Shown here: piece by piece, positions 7,873 to 16,956 of the stretch
Layout: each line of letters begins with the position of its first letter
Numbering within the stretch: the stretch's first letter is position 1
Assembly (NCBI GenBank): GCA_023426245.1
Contig: JAFABB010000018.1
Coordinates: forward strand, 1-64,000
Origin: Bacillota bacterium
GTDB taxonomy: Bacteria; Bacillota; UBA4882; UBA8346
Direction of reading: 5' to 3'
DNA: 64,000 nucleotides
Translations under genes and position numbers: made by a program
Notes under the pieces: generated by a model
What the model was told of the DNA's origin: nothing
The model's database searches: none
What the model saw: the letters and a program-made list of their open reading frames with translations, nothing else

Positions 7873-8913
7873 ATGGTTAAGGTAGGAATTATCGGCGCCA
7901 CCGGCTATACCGGCAGCGAATTAATCCGAATTCTGGCGGGGCATCCCGAGGCGGAAGTTACAGCCATTACTTCCCGTTCCAATGAAGGTAAAAAATTGGA
8001 AGAGATTTTTTACTCCTTCACCGGCTGGAATGGTCCGCTTTTCACCGGCTCCGATTCGCCGGAAGCGGTCAAGGGATGCGATGTGGTCTTTTTGGCGGTG
8101 CCGCATGGAGTGGCGATGGAGATGGTGCCTACTCTTTTGAAAAATGGCCAGAAAGTGATTGATCTGGGGGCGGATTTTCGTTTTCGGGATTACCAAATCT
8201 TTGAAACCTGGTATAAACACAAACATTGTGAACCGGAATTGACCAAGACTGCAGTTTACGGATTGCCGGAGCTTTACCGGAAAGAAATCCGCAAGGCGGC
8301 CGTGATCGGCAATCCCGGTTGTTATCCCACCAGTGTCATTTTAGGGCTTTATCCTTTACTGAAAAACGGCCTGATTGATCCGGAGCGGATCATCATCGAT
8401 TCCAAATCCGGAGTATCGGGAGCCGGGCGGAAAGCGGATATCGGGTATCATTACCCCGAGTTGTTCGGCAACTTTAAAGCTTACGGGGTTGCAACCCATC
8501 GACATACACCGGAAATCGAACAAGAGATTTCCAAAATAGCAGGAAAAGATGTGCAGGTTTCCTTTACCCCACATTTACTACCGGTGGCCAGGGGGATTTT
8601 AAGTACCCTTCATTTAAGTCTGACCAAGCAGATTACCACATCCGAGGTAGAAACCATTTTCGTTGAAACCTACCAGGGAGAACCCTTTATTAAAGTCATT
8701 AAGGAGCCGGGATTGCCGGAACTTAAAGGGGTGACCGGAACGAACTGCTGTCATATCGGAGTCCGGGTTGATCCCCGCACCCATCAATTGATTGTCGTAT
8801 CAGTCATCGATAATATGGTCAAAGGCGCATCCGGCCAAGCGGTTCAGAATATGAACCTGATGTGCAATTTGCCGGAAACCATGGGCCTGGTACAATGGCC
8901 GGTGTACCCGTGA
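7873..8913 (+). CDS. argC: N-acetyl-gamma-glutamyl-phosphate reductase
   Basis: This 346-residue enzyme reduces N-acetylglutamyl-phosphate to the semialdehyde with NADPH, the third step of ornithine synthesis. The Rossmann start VGIIGATGYTGSELIRIL and the catalytic cysteine in GNPGCYPTS (C150) are clear, as is the HRHTPEIEQE segment typical of ArgC. Start ATG follows AGAGGGGA. It is the first gene of the arginine operon, about 155 bp downstream of the promoter at 7690-7718. Length agrees with the family. No anomaly seen. Confidence 0.96.
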   Translation: MVKVGIIGATGYTGSELIRILAGHPEAEVTAITSRSNEGKKLEEIFYSFTGWNGPLFTGSDSPEAVKGCDVVFLAVPHGVAMEMVPTLLKNGQKVIDLGADFRFRDYQIFETWYKHKHCEPELTKTAVYGLPELYRKEIRKAAVIGNPGCYPTSVILGLYPLLKNGLIDPERIIIDSKSGVSGAGRKADIGYHYPELFGNFKAYGVATHRHTPEIEQEISKIAGKDVQVSFTPHLLPVARGILSTLHLSLTKQITTSEVETIFVETYQGEPFIKVIKEPGLPELKGVTGTNCCHIGVRVDPRTHQLIVVSVIDNMVKGASGQAVQNMNLMCNLPETMGLVQWPVYP

Positions 8914-9030
8914 AAGTGAAAAGAGAAAAAGTTTGAAAGTCAAAAGTAAGATACAACGATGGAATAAAAGCTGCGAAATTTTCGTGAGGATATCCTACGC
9001 AAATTTCCGGTGTCATCTGGAGGATTTATG

Positions 9031-10236
9031 ATGAAGGATATAACGGACGGGGTGTGTGCTCCAAAGGGGTTTAAGGCGGGCGGGATCGCCTGTGGGATTA
9101 AAAAAAATGAAAAGTTGGATCTGGCACTGGTTGTTTCGGAAGTTCCGGCCACGGCGGCCGGGATTTTTACCACCAATAAGGTCCAGGCTGCGCCGGTAAC
9201 AATTTCCAAGCGGCATCTTCAAAAAGGGAGCGCCCGGGCGATTATTGCCAACAGCGGCAATGCCAATGCCTGTGTTGGTCCGGACGGATTGACGGCCGCG
9301 GAAAATATGGCCGCATTGGCTGCCAAACAATTGGGCATTGGTGCAGAGTCGGTTTTAGTAGCTTCTACCGGTGTTATTGGAGTACCGTTGCCGGTTGAAA
9401 AGATAGAGCAGGGGCTGGAAAACAATCCCGGTTTTTTGTCGGTTTCCGGTGGTAACGCAGCCGCCCGGGCTATTATGACGACGGATACCTTTTCGAAAGA
9501 GATGGCGGTGGAGTTTACGCTGTCGGGTGTAAGTGTCCGAATCGGCGGAATGTCCAAAGGTTCCGGAATGATTCATCCCAATATGGCTACAATGCTGGGC
9601 TTTCTGACTTCGGATGTGGCGATTGAACAAGAATTACTGCATCAAGCGCTGCAACGCGCCGGGGAATTGTCGTTCAACCGGATTACCGTGGATGGCGACA
9701 CCAGCACCAATGACAGTTTGTTCATTTTAGCCAACGGGAAAGCGGGAAATAAGAAAATCAGCGCAAAAGACGAGGATTATCAAGTCTTTGAAACGGCCTT
9801 AACCGATGTATGCATCGGGCTAGCCAAAATGATGGCCCGGGATGGCGAAGGGGCCACCAAATTTGTGGAGATTGAGGTAACCGGAGCCAAGTCAGAAGCT
9901 GATGCAGTAAAAGCCGGCAAATCGATTGCCACTTCAAACCTGGTTAAGACAGCTATCTTCGGTGAGGATGCCAACTGGGGGAGGATATTGGCGGCGGTCG
10001 GATACTCCGGGATTGATTTTGATCCCGCCCAAACCGATATTTATTTGGGAGATTTGTTAGTCTGTAAGGGCGGAGTCGGGTTGGCCTTTGATGAGGCGAA
10101 AGCCAAACAGATTTTATCGCAAAAAGATTTAGTGGTTACGGTCAAGTTAAGCAATGAAGCGAAATATGCGGCTCGTGTCTGGACGTGTGACTTAAGTTAT
10201 GATTATGTCAAGATTAACGGTAGTTACCGGACTTGA
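9031..10236 (+). CDS. argJ: Bifunctional ornithine acetyltransferase / N-acetylglutamate synthase
   Basis: ArgJ recycles the acetyl group from N-acetylornithine to glutamate (EC 2.3.1.35) and often also makes N-acetylglutamate from acetyl-CoA (EC 2.3.1.1). The protein has about 401 residues. Two tandem ATGs (9028, 9031) follow GGAGG; 9031 has the better spacing. The autocleavage site is visible in HPNMATMLGF, between A186 and T187, which yields the alpha and beta chains. RITVDGDTSTNDS and the GEDANWGRI segment are also typical. It lies 117 bp after argC with no terminator between. Whether it is bifunctional cannot be read directly; absence of an argA in the operon is compatible with that. Confidence 0.95.
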   Translation: MKDITDGVCAPKGFKAGGIACGIKKNEKLDLALVVSEVPATAAGIFTTNKVQAAPVTISKRHLQKGSARAIIANSGNANACVGPDGLTAAENMAALAAKQLGIGAESVLVASTGVIGVPLPVEKIEQGLENNPGFLSVSGGNAAARAIMTTDTFSKEMAVEFTLSGVSVRIGGMSKGSGMIHPNMATMLGFLTSDVAIEQELLHQALQRAGELSFNRITVDGDTSTNDSLFILANGKAGNKKISAKDEDYQVFETALTDVCIGLAKMMARDGEGATKFVEIEVTGAKSEADAVKAGKSIATSNLVKTAIFGEDANWGRILAAVGYSGIDFDPAQTDIYLGDLLVCKGGVGLAFDEAKAKQILSQKDLVVTVKLSNEAKYAARVWTCDLSYDYVKINGSYRT

Positions 10237-10249
10237 TGAGGTGTTTTGA

Positions 10250-10663
10250 ATGGCTACTCAATATGTGGTGATTATTCAATGCGATATCGCCCAGAAAAGG
10301 TGCAGCGGATTTGCCTGTACCAATGCGTTTTATAATAAGGACGAAGTCTTCCACGATTATGAGGAAACGGTACGATATATCTCTTTCACATGCGGTGGAT
10401 GTTGCGGTAAACTGATCGCCTCCAAGCTGGAACAGTTGGCGAAAAAGTTAAAAGCCAAGAACAATCTGACCCGGGATGAAGTGGTGATTCATTTGGCTTC
10501 TTGTATGGTCACGGATAATCATCATTATGACCGGTGTCCTCATATCGATTATATTAAAGACATTATTCGCAAGAGAGGTTATGCCCATATTATCGAGGGC
10601 TCTTATATCAGCCGTGTTGCAAAAAAGAAGAGGGAAACCGGTGAATATCATTGTTATCAATGA
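10250..10663 (+). CDS. CGGC-domain protein in the arginine operon
   Basis: This 137-residue cytosolic protein carries the FTCGGCCGKL motif of the CGGC domain, plus further conserved cysteines (CDIAQKRCSGFAC at the start, LASCMVTDNHHYDRCPHID near the middle). Such a cluster suggests metal or iron-sulfur binding. Family members are small, uncharacterised, and common in anaerobes. It sits between argJ (13 bp gap) and argB (34 bp gap) on the same strand, so it is almost surely transcribed with the arg genes. A link to arginine synthesis is possible but not shown; it may simply have inserted into the operon. Confidence 0.8.
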   Translation: MATQYVVIIQCDIAQKRCSGFACTNAFYNKDEVFHDYEETVRYISFTCGGCCGKLIASKLEQLAKKLKAKNNLTRDEVVIHLASCMVTDNHHYDRCPHIDYIKDIIRKRGYAHIIEGSYISRVAKKKRETGEYHCYQ

Positions 10664-10697
10664 AAGTCATCCGTAGAAGATGGTAAGGAGTATGATT

Positions 10698-11582
10698 ATG
10701 GAAGAATTATTCGCCAAGGTCGGCGTGCTTATCGAAGCAATACCCTACATACGAACCTATCGTGGGAAAACATTCGTCATTAAATATGGCGGCAATGCCA
10801 TGATCAATGAAGATTTAAAGCAAGGGGTAATGGAAGATATCGTGCTGCTGAAGTTTCTGGGGATTAATCCCGTCGTGATTCATGGCGGCGGACCGGAGAT
10901 TACCCAAATGTTAAAACGGGTTGGCAAGCAGTCTCAGTTTTTCCAGGGATTACGGATTACCGATAGTGAAACGATGGAAATTGTCCAAATGGTACTGGTG
11001 GGTAAACTGAATAAAGAGATTGTGGCCCGTCTGAATCTACTGGGGGCTAAAGCCATTGGTTTATCGGGGCAAGACGCCAATCTATTGGTAGCCCAAAAAA
11101 CCAAGCCAACCATTCCTGCGGATTTTCAGGGGGATATACCGGATATCGGTTATGTCGGGGAAGTTACTCAAATCAATACGGCCATTTTGGAACAATTGAT
11201 TCATGAGGATTATATTCCGGTTATTTCTTCCATTGGCGTAGGGAATGACGGAGTCAGCTATAATATTAACGCCGATACGGCTGCGGGAGAACTGGCGGCT
11301 GCGCTGAAAGCGGAGAAATTGATTATGCTGACCGATGTGGAAGGAATTTTTAAGGATTATAAAGATAAAGCAAGCCTTATTTCAGCGCTTGCGATTGAAA
11401 AAGCACACGAAATGATCAATCGGGGAGTTATTGAAGGAGGTATGATTCCTAAAGTTGAGGCTTGTATCACCGCTTTGCAAAACGGCGTGAATCGTACCCA
11501 TATTATCGACGGCCGGTTGTTACATTCGATGCTGCTTGAAATATTGACCGATCAGGGAATTGGAACAATGGTGGTACAGTAG
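10698..11582 (+). CDS. argB: Acetylglutamate kinase
   Basis: ArgB phosphorylates N-acetylglutamate with ATP, the second step of the pathway and often the feedback-inhibited one. I chose ATG 10698 (MEELFAKVGVLIEAIPYIRTYRGKTFVIKYGG), 7 bases after AAGGAG; upstream in-frame ATGs at 10680 and 10692 are less well placed. The amino acid kinase fold shows the KYGGNAM loop, the VVIHGGGPEI loop and the LTDVEGI segment. The N-terminal helix before the kinase fold is of the kind found in arginine-sensitive hexameric ArgB, so feedback inhibition by arginine is likely (inference). About 294 residues, as usual. Confidence 0.95.
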   Translation: MEELFAKVGVLIEAIPYIRTYRGKTFVIKYGGNAMINEDLKQGVMEDIVLLKFLGINPVVIHGGGPEITQMLKRVGKQSQFFQGLRITDSETMEIVQMVLVGKLNKEIVARLNLLGAKAIGLSGQDANLLVAQKTKPTIPADFQGDIPDIGYVGEVTQINTAILEQLIHEDYIPVISSIGVGNDGVSYNINADTAAGELAAALKAEKLIMLTDVEGIFKDYKDKASLISALAIEKAHEMINRGVIEGGMIPKVEACITALQNGVNRTHIIDGRLLHSMLLEILTDQGIGTMVVQ

Positions 11583-11671
11583 GGCTGTTGGTTATTAGCT
11601 ACTGGCTTTTAGCTGTTGGCTAGCGGCTAAGAGCTAGACGATAAAAGCCAATAGCCAAAAGCTGATAGCTG
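11583..11671. repeat. Degenerate GGCTNTTAGCT repeat block between argB and argD
   Basis: Short runs of GCTGTTGGTTATTAGCT type are followed by their complements (AAAAGCCAATAGCCAAAAGCTGATAGCT), so the block can fold into a long imperfect hairpin. Blocks of this type are scattered in many Bacillota genomes. It may tune expression of argD relative to argB; it has no U-tract. Confidence 0.55.
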
Positions 11672-11733
11672 CGAGCGGCGTGGAGAAGTATAAAAATAGG
11701 TTGGTGTTTATTTGTGAAAGGCAGGTGTTTGGT

Positions 11734-12918
11734 TTGAGTAACGAAGGCTATTTAAAGTTAGGCCAGGCCTCGATGATGAAGAATGTGGGACGGCTCCCGC
11801 TGGTGATTTCCCGTGGGGAAGGCTCAAGAGTTTGGGATGCCGATGGGAAGGAATATATTGATTTTCTGATGGGGATATCCGTCAATAACTTCGGCCACTG
11901 TAATCCGGAGATTACTGTGGCTCTTACCGAACAGGCCCAAAAAATTCTGCATGTCTCCAATTATTTTTATCTGGAAGAACAAATCCGTTTGGCCGCTGAA
12001 TTGGCGAAGCTGTCCGGATATCAGCAAGTGTTTTTTGCCAATAGCGGGGCTGAAGCCAATGAAGCCGCCCTGAAGCTTGCCCGGAAGTATGGCAAAGTGA
12101 AACTTGGCGGCAAATACCAAATCGTTGCCGCTAAAGGAGCTTTTCACGGCCGTACCTTTGGGGCTCTTTCCGCAACAGGCCAGCCCAAGTACCAGGAGAG
12201 TTTTCAACCCATTGTTCCGGGATTTGTTTATGCTGAGTTTAATAATCTGGAATCGTGGAAAGCGGCCCTCACCGATCAGACCTGTGCGGTCTTGCTGGAG
12301 CTGGTTCAAGGCGAAGGTGGCGTCGTTCCGGCAACACCCGATTTTATCAAGGGCTTGCATGAAATCTGCCGGAAGAACAATTTACTCTTTATTGTCGATG
12401 AGGTTCAAACGGGACTCGGCAGAACCGGTAAGTTTTTTGCCTTTGAACATTACGGTATTCGTCCGGATGCCATCACCATCGCCAAGAGTTTGGGCGGCGG
12501 CATTCCCTGCGGAGCTTTATTGGTAAACGAAGCAGCCAATGTTTTGACTCCGGGGGATCACAGCACAACCATCGGGGGCGGTGGAATGGCGTTTGCAGCG
12601 GGTCTGGCAACCATGAAACTACTCCAACAAGCTGATTTAATGGCTAATGTGGTTCGAAAAGGGCAATATATCAAAGATGCTTGGGAACAGTGGCGGAAAA
12701 CAATCCCTGTCATCGAAGGCTACCGGGGTTTGGGTATGATGCTGGCGCTGGAATTGAAAACTTCCAGTAAACAAGTGATGCTTGCCTGCCTGGAAGCCGG
12801 TTTGATCGTCAATGCGGTCAGTGAGACGGCGCTGCGGATTTTACCCGCTTTAAACATAGAAGAGGACGATTTGGACCAGGGTTTGACCATCATGAAAAAA
12901 GTGTTACAACAGTTCTAG
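11734..12918 (+). CDS. argD: Acetylornithine aminotransferase
   Basis: ArgD is a PLP-dependent class III aminotransferase that converts N-acetylglutamate semialdehyde to N-acetylornithine. I favour a TTG start at 11734 (SNEGYLKLGQASMMKNVGRLPL) because ArgD proteins normally begin about 20 residues before the NVGRLPL motif and an AAAGGCAGG lies just upstream; the longer reading from 11680 adds an unrelated tail. Visible signatures are FANSGAEANEAALKLAR, GAFHGRTFGALSATGQ, FIVDEVQTGLGRTG and the PLP lysine in IAKSLGGGIPCG (about K251). About 394 residues, normal for the family. It lies about 150 bp after argB, separated by the repeat block at 11583. Confidence 0.93.
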   Translation: MSNEGYLKLGQASMMKNVGRLPLVISRGEGSRVWDADGKEYIDFLMGISVNNFGHCNPEITVALTEQAQKILHVSNYFYLEEQIRLAAELAKLSGYQQVFFANSGAEANEAALKLARKYGKVKLGGKYQIVAAKGAFHGRTFGALSATGQPKYQESFQPIVPGFVYAEFNNLESWKAALTDQTCAVLLELVQGEGGVVPATPDFIKGLHEICRKNNLLFIVDEVQTGLGRTGKFFAFEHYGIRPDAITIAKSLGGGIPCGALLVNEAANVLTPGDHSTTIGGGGMAFAAGLATMKLLQQADLMANVVRKGQYIKDAWEQWRKTIPVIEGYRGLGMMLALELKTSSKQVMLACLEAGLIVNAVSETALRILPALNIEEDDLDQGLTIMKKVLQQF

Positions 12919-12968
12919 AAAAATTGGAATAAATAGCAGCAACCCATTCATACGAGGAGGAATTTATT

Positions 12969-14183
12969 GTGGATCAAAAAGCAAAAAAAGTTGTCTTGGC
13001 ATACTCCGGAGGGCTTGATACTTCGATTATCATCCCTTGGTTAAAGGAAAATTACGGTTGCGAGGTTATCGCCTATGCAGCGGATGTAGGACAGGGGGAG
13101 GAGCTGGACCCTTTACATGAAAAGGCTATCAAGACCGGTGCCAGCAAGATTTACATTGAAGATTTAAAAAGCGAGTTCGTGAAAGATTTTGTATTCCCGA
13201 TGGTGAAAGCCGGAGCCATCTATGAAGGAAAATATTTAATGGGAACCTCGGTTGCCCGGCCGGTGATTGCCAAAAGGCAAGTGGAAATTGCCATTAAAGA
13301 AGGCGCTGATGCCGTGGCCCATGGCGCAACGGGCAAAGGAAACGATCAAGTAAGGTTTGAATTAACCTTTAAAGCTTTAAAACCCGATTTGAAAATCATT
13401 GCTCCCTGGCGGGAATGGAATATTAAATCCCGGGATGAAGAAATTGATTATGCGGAAAAACGGGGAATTCCGGTACCGGTTACCAAGGCCAAACCTTATT
13501 CCATGGACCGGAACCTCTGGCATATCAGCTATGAAGGGGGAATATTGGAAGAGCCGTGGAATGAATATACCGAAGACATGTTTATCTACACGGTTTCACC
13601 GGAAAAGGCTCCTGACAAGCCTGAAATCATCACCATCGATTTTGAAAAAGGAATACCGGTGGCCATTAACGGTCAAGGCTATGATCCGGTGGCGTTGATT
13701 TTTAAATTGAATGAGATTGGCGGCAAGCATGGCGTAGGCCGGGTGGATATTGTAGAGAACCGCCTGGTGGGTATGAAATCCCGCGGAGTTTATGAGACCC
13801 CGGGCGGAACCATTCTTTATGAAGCCCATCATGCCTTGGAAACCATTACCTTGGATCGGGATACCCTGCATTTTAAACAGAATATGGCCAACCGGTATGC
13901 GGAATTGGTTTACAACGGCCAATGGTTTACTCCGTTAAAAGCGGCTATGGACGCCTTTATTGATAAAACCCAGGAAAGAGTCACCGGCAGCGCGAAATTG
14001 AAACTTTATAAGGGTAACATCATTACTGTGGGCCGGAAATCAGCCTATTCATTGTATCAGGAAAAACTGGCCACTTTTGGCGCGGATGAAGTCTATAATC
14101 AAAAGGACGCCGAAGGATTCATCAATCTGTTTGGATTGCCATTGAAAGTTCAAGCATCCATGGAGCAAAACTTAAAGAAATAA
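12969..14183 (+). CDS. argG: Argininosuccinate synthase
   Basis: ArgG joins citrulline and aspartate with ATP to form argininosuccinate. The 404-residue protein has the N-type ATP pyrophosphatase loop AYSGGLDTSIIIPWL, plus GKGNDQVRFE and PYSMDRNLWHISYEG, all diagnostic. It starts at a GTG 8 bases after GAGGAGG. It closes the operon, 50 bp after argD and just before a strong terminator. The partner genes argF (ornithine carbamoyltransferase) and argH (argininosuccinate lyase) are not in this window, so the pathway must be completed elsewhere. Confidence 0.96.
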   Translation: MDQKAKKVVLAYSGGLDTSIIIPWLKENYGCEVIAYAADVGQGEELDPLHEKAIKTGASKIYIEDLKSEFVKDFVFPMVKAGAIYEGKYLMGTSVARPVIAKRQVEIAIKEGADAVAHGATGKGNDQVRFELTFKALKPDLKIIAPWREWNIKSRDEEIDYAEKRGIPVPVTKAKPYSMDRNLWHISYEGGILEEPWNEYTEDMFIYTVSPEKAPDKPEIITIDFEKGIPVAINGQGYDPVALIFKLNEIGGKHGVGRVDIVENRLVGMKSRGVYETPGGTILYEAHHALETITLDRDTLHFKQNMANRYAELVYNGQWFTPLKAAMDAFIDKTQERVTGSAKLKLYKGNIITVGRKSAYSLYQEKLATFGADEVYNQKDAEGFINLFGLPLKVQASMEQNLKK

Positions 14184-14223
14184 ACCATTCCACCGGGAAT
14201 GGGCAAACGGATATTTACAATCG

Positions 14224-14250
14224 GGACCTGTGAAGGGTCCTTTTTTTATT
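14224..14250 (+). terminator. Rho-independent terminator of the arginine operon
   Basis: GGACC-TGTGAAG-GGTCC followed by TTTTTTTATT, 40 bp past the argG stop. Confidence 0.85.
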
Positions 14251-14783
14251 CCAGAAATAGGCCTAAAGCCAACCCTAGCTCTGAAAGGGGACTCGCCCGT
14301 TTCCCGGGTCTTGAGGGTTACCCTTCGAAGCGCCAACATCCCGGTTGGCCCCCAATTCTTGCCAATTCCCTTTTCGGGGGAAGGGTAGAAGCATTTGGGC
14401 AAAAGTATTTTCTAGGTGGAATCTCATAACCAGCTTGGGTTGCTGGTAGATTTTACTGTTTCAGCCAGTTAAAAATGAAAAATCGCATCAATTTTTTGTA
14501 GGTTTTTTTGGTTTTATCCATAATTTTATAAGTGTCTTTGAATTTTAACATTAATTTTCAGGTTACTTTCAGATTAGAGATTTAAAATAATAAAAATATA
14601 CGGTTGATTCGGCACCGATGTTCATGGTAATAAAATTTGACCAAAACACGGGCTCGTGGTATCGGAAGTTATTCTGATTGGAAAAGATAAGCGTTATAAA
14701 TTGAAGCCAATTTTTAATAAGTTGGTTTTATTTAGTTTTAGATAACAACGAAAATAAGATTTGTATATTAAGAGGTAATTGCG
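14251..14783. other. Intergenic region, no gene seen
   Basis: The first 180 bp are GC-rich with several short inverted motifs (GGGGAC..., CTTTTCGGGGGAAGGG). The rest is AT-rich and leads to the response regulator start. I see no credible gene, known RNA or clear promoter. Confidence 0.5.
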
Positions 14784-15467
14784 ATGAAAGTTTTGCTGGC
14801 TGAAGACGATAAACATCTCGGTAAAATAGTAACCCATATGCTGGAAAAAGAGGATGTCCTGGTTGATTGGGTAACCCGGGGAGATGACGTTTATGATTAT
14901 GTCCGGGTGTCTCATTATGATGTATTAATCCTGGATTGGTTGATGCCGGGCGAAAGCGGTCTGCAAGTGTGTATTCATTTGCGCAAGGAAAACTACCAAG
15001 GCGCCATTCTAATGCTTACTGCCAAAGATACCTTGGATGATAAAGTAAAAGGGTTAACTTCCGGGGCTGATGATTATTTGGCAAAGCCTTTTGAATTTGC
15101 CGAGCTGTTTGCACGGTTACTAGCTTTAACCAGGCGCAGCAACCAGCAAATACCGGAAGATATCATTGAAATCGGCGATTTAAAGATTAACCGATTGGAT
15201 AAAACAGTCAGTAGAGCAGGAATCGTTATTCAGTTAACCGCCAGGGAATTTCAGATTCTTGATTTATTGGTCCAAAACCATGGCCATATTGTCCCGAGAG
15301 ATGTCATTATTGAACGGATTTGGGGTCTTAGTTCGGAAATCACCTCAAACAATTTAGACGCCCATGTTCATTTGTTGCGTAAAAAAGTGGATTACCAGAT
15401 GGATCATCCTTTGATTCAAAGTATTCGGGGGATTGGTTATAAATTGGAGGATAAAAGTGTTCGCTGA
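14784..15467 (+). CDS. OmpR/PhoB-family response regulator
   Basis: This is a 227-residue two-domain regulator. The receiver domain (1-120) has the acidic pocket LAEDD, the phosphoacceptor aspartate in LILDWLMPG (D51), the switch Thr in MLTAKD and the lysine in LAKPF (K101). Residues about 128-225 are a winged helix (LTAREFQILDLLVQNHGHIVPRDVIIERIWG, then NNLDAHVHLLRKKV). A histidine kinase overlaps its end, so they form one two-component system. Regulators of this class bind direct repeats spaced about 11 bp, like the GTTAAGTG pairs at 47732 and 55151, but a link to those sites is only speculation. Confidence 0.93.
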   Translation: MKVLLAEDDKHLGKIVTHMLEKEDVLVDWVTRGDDVYDYVRVSHYDVLILDWLMPGESGLQVCIHLRKENYQGAILMLTAKDTLDDKVKGLTSGADDYLAKPFEFAELFARLLALTRRSNQQIPEDIIEIGDLKINRLDKTVSRAGIVIQLTAREFQILDLLVQNHGHIVPRDVIIERIWGLSSEITSNNLDAHVHLLRKKVDYQMDHPLIQSIRGIGYKLEDKSVR

Positions 15468-16719
15468 AATCAGGAAACGGCTCGTTTTATTTAATACTGT
15501 ATTAATGGCTCTATTATTGATTTGTTTAATGACTGTCAGTTATTTTGGACTCATTGGGGTTTTTTTTCATGAGGAACAGCAGGAGACGATTTTTTATACT
15601 AAAGAGGAGGCGGCGGAAGTTGTTCCCCTTTTAGAAAAAAAACCTCACCCCGAGACTCAAGAAAGTTTTGAGCCCAATGATAAAATGTACTGTTATGTCT
15701 ATGATTTGGATCATCGATTGAGGATAGCTGAAACACCGGATAAAGAAAGGCACCAGGCTCTTTTTCCAATCATTAGAAATTGGAAAGTGCCGATTGGTCA
15801 CGCTAGACCTGTGGTTGTTAAAATGTCCCCCAAACGCAGGATATTTGTCATTGCTTCTTCGTATGTCATGGATGGGAATAAAGTATTGGGAACAATTTAT
15901 ATAGCAAAAGATACAACCACTTATTACGATAGATTGCATGTTTATTTATTGGCATTGTGCTTGATTGGTTTTATTTTTTTAATTGTTATATATTGGGTGG
16001 GAAAGATTACGGCCAATCGAGCGATGATTCCGATTTACAAATCCTTTGAGCAACAACGCCGATTTACTGCCGATGCTTCCCATGAGTTACGAACCCCTCT
16101 GGCAGTTTTACTCAGCGGAACTGAAGCTATAATGGTTGATAAAGAAAGTAAGATTTCGGATTTTGCTCATCAGACCTTACATGATATGAAGGACGAGATT
16201 CAAATGCTCAGCAAGATTGTCGCTCATTTACTGACTTTGGCCCGGGCTGATGAAGAAGGTCAACAACTTTTAAAAGAGAACTTCGATATCGTTCAAGTTG
16301 CCCGTGATGTTGTACATTCTTTATCCCCATTGGCATGGAAAAAACAGATCGCTCTTCAACTGGATTTGCCGGAACAGGTGATGGTTTTTGCGGATAAAGA
16401 ACGATTGTATCAGTTAATGTATATCCTGGTGGATAATGCGATTAAATATACGCAAAGTAACGGTAAGGTTTTTATCACAATATGCAGAAAAGAAGAGGGC
16501 GTAAAAATTTCCGTCCAGGATACGGGTATCGGTATTGCGCCGGAAGACCAGCAACGGATTTTTGACAGATTCTACCGAGTTGACAAATCCCGTTCCAGAG
16601 AGCAGGGAGGAACCGGACTGGGATTATCCATTGCAAAATGGATTGTATCAGCACATAATGGTTCGATAACAGTGAAGAGTATGTTGGGGAAAGGCACTTA
16701 TTTTGAAGTGGAAATCTAA
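15457..16719 (+). CDS. Membrane sensor histidine kinase
   Basis: This protein of about 420 residues has two membrane helices (about 8-32 and 161-183) around an extracytoplasmic sensor loop, a HisKA domain with the phosphorylated histidine in ASHELRTPLAV (about H209), and a HATPase domain with the N box (DNAIKYT), G1 box (DTGIGIAPEDQ), F box (FDRFYRVD) and G2 box (GGTGLGLSI). I chose the GTG at 15457, which follows TTGGAGG and overlaps the last codons of the response regulator gene, implying translational coupling. The overall plan matches the CusS/PhoR-type class. The signal is unknown. Confidence 0.92.
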   Translation: MFAEIRKRLVLFNTVLMALLLICLMTVSYFGLIGVFFHEEQQETIFYTKEEAAEVVPLLEKKPHPETQESFEPNDKMYCYVYDLDHRLRIAETPDKERHQALFPIIRNWKVPIGHARPVVVKMSPKRRIFVIASSYVMDGNKVLGTIYIAKDTTTYYDRLHVYLLALCLIGFIFLIVIYWVGKITANRAMIPIYKSFEQQRRFTADASHELRTPLAVLLSGTEAIMVDKESKISDFAHQTLHDMKDEIQMLSKIVAHLLTLARADEEGQQLLKENFDIVQVARDVVHSLSPLAWKKQIALQLDLPEQVMVFADKERLYQLMYILVDNAIKYTQSNGKVFITICRKEEGVKISVQDTGIGIAPEDQQRIFDRFYRVDKSRSREQGGTGLGLSIAKWIVSAHNGSITVKSMLGKGTYFEVEI

Positions 16720-16792
16720 ATTACTTCCTTATAAAATAAGGAAAGCTTTTATGCAAGGTACATTACTTCAAATTTTATGAAAAAGTAGTTCC

Positions 16793-16831
16793 AAGTCCTT
16801 TCGACTGCGCTTTAGGAGAAAGGACTTTTCA
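16793..16831 (+). terminator. Rho-independent terminator of the two-component operon
   Basis: AAGTCCTTTC and GAAAGGACTT arms (10 bp, perfect) flank a 15-base loop and end in TTC, 75 bp after the kinase stop. The U-tract is short. Confidence 0.7.
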
Positions 16832-16956
16832 TTGTCAGCATGTTGTTTGAGGAATTCATTGAAAATTAATATTCGATCACAATCCGCCAAGTTGATAGAA
16901 TATTCACAAGGCGGGAGGTAATACTAAGAAAGGAAAACCTTGTAAAGGAGATTATC

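Noticed and set aside
11824..12360. 178-codon minus-strand frame opposite argD
   Set aside because: Antisense shadow of argD codon bias, no start signal and no recognisable domain.
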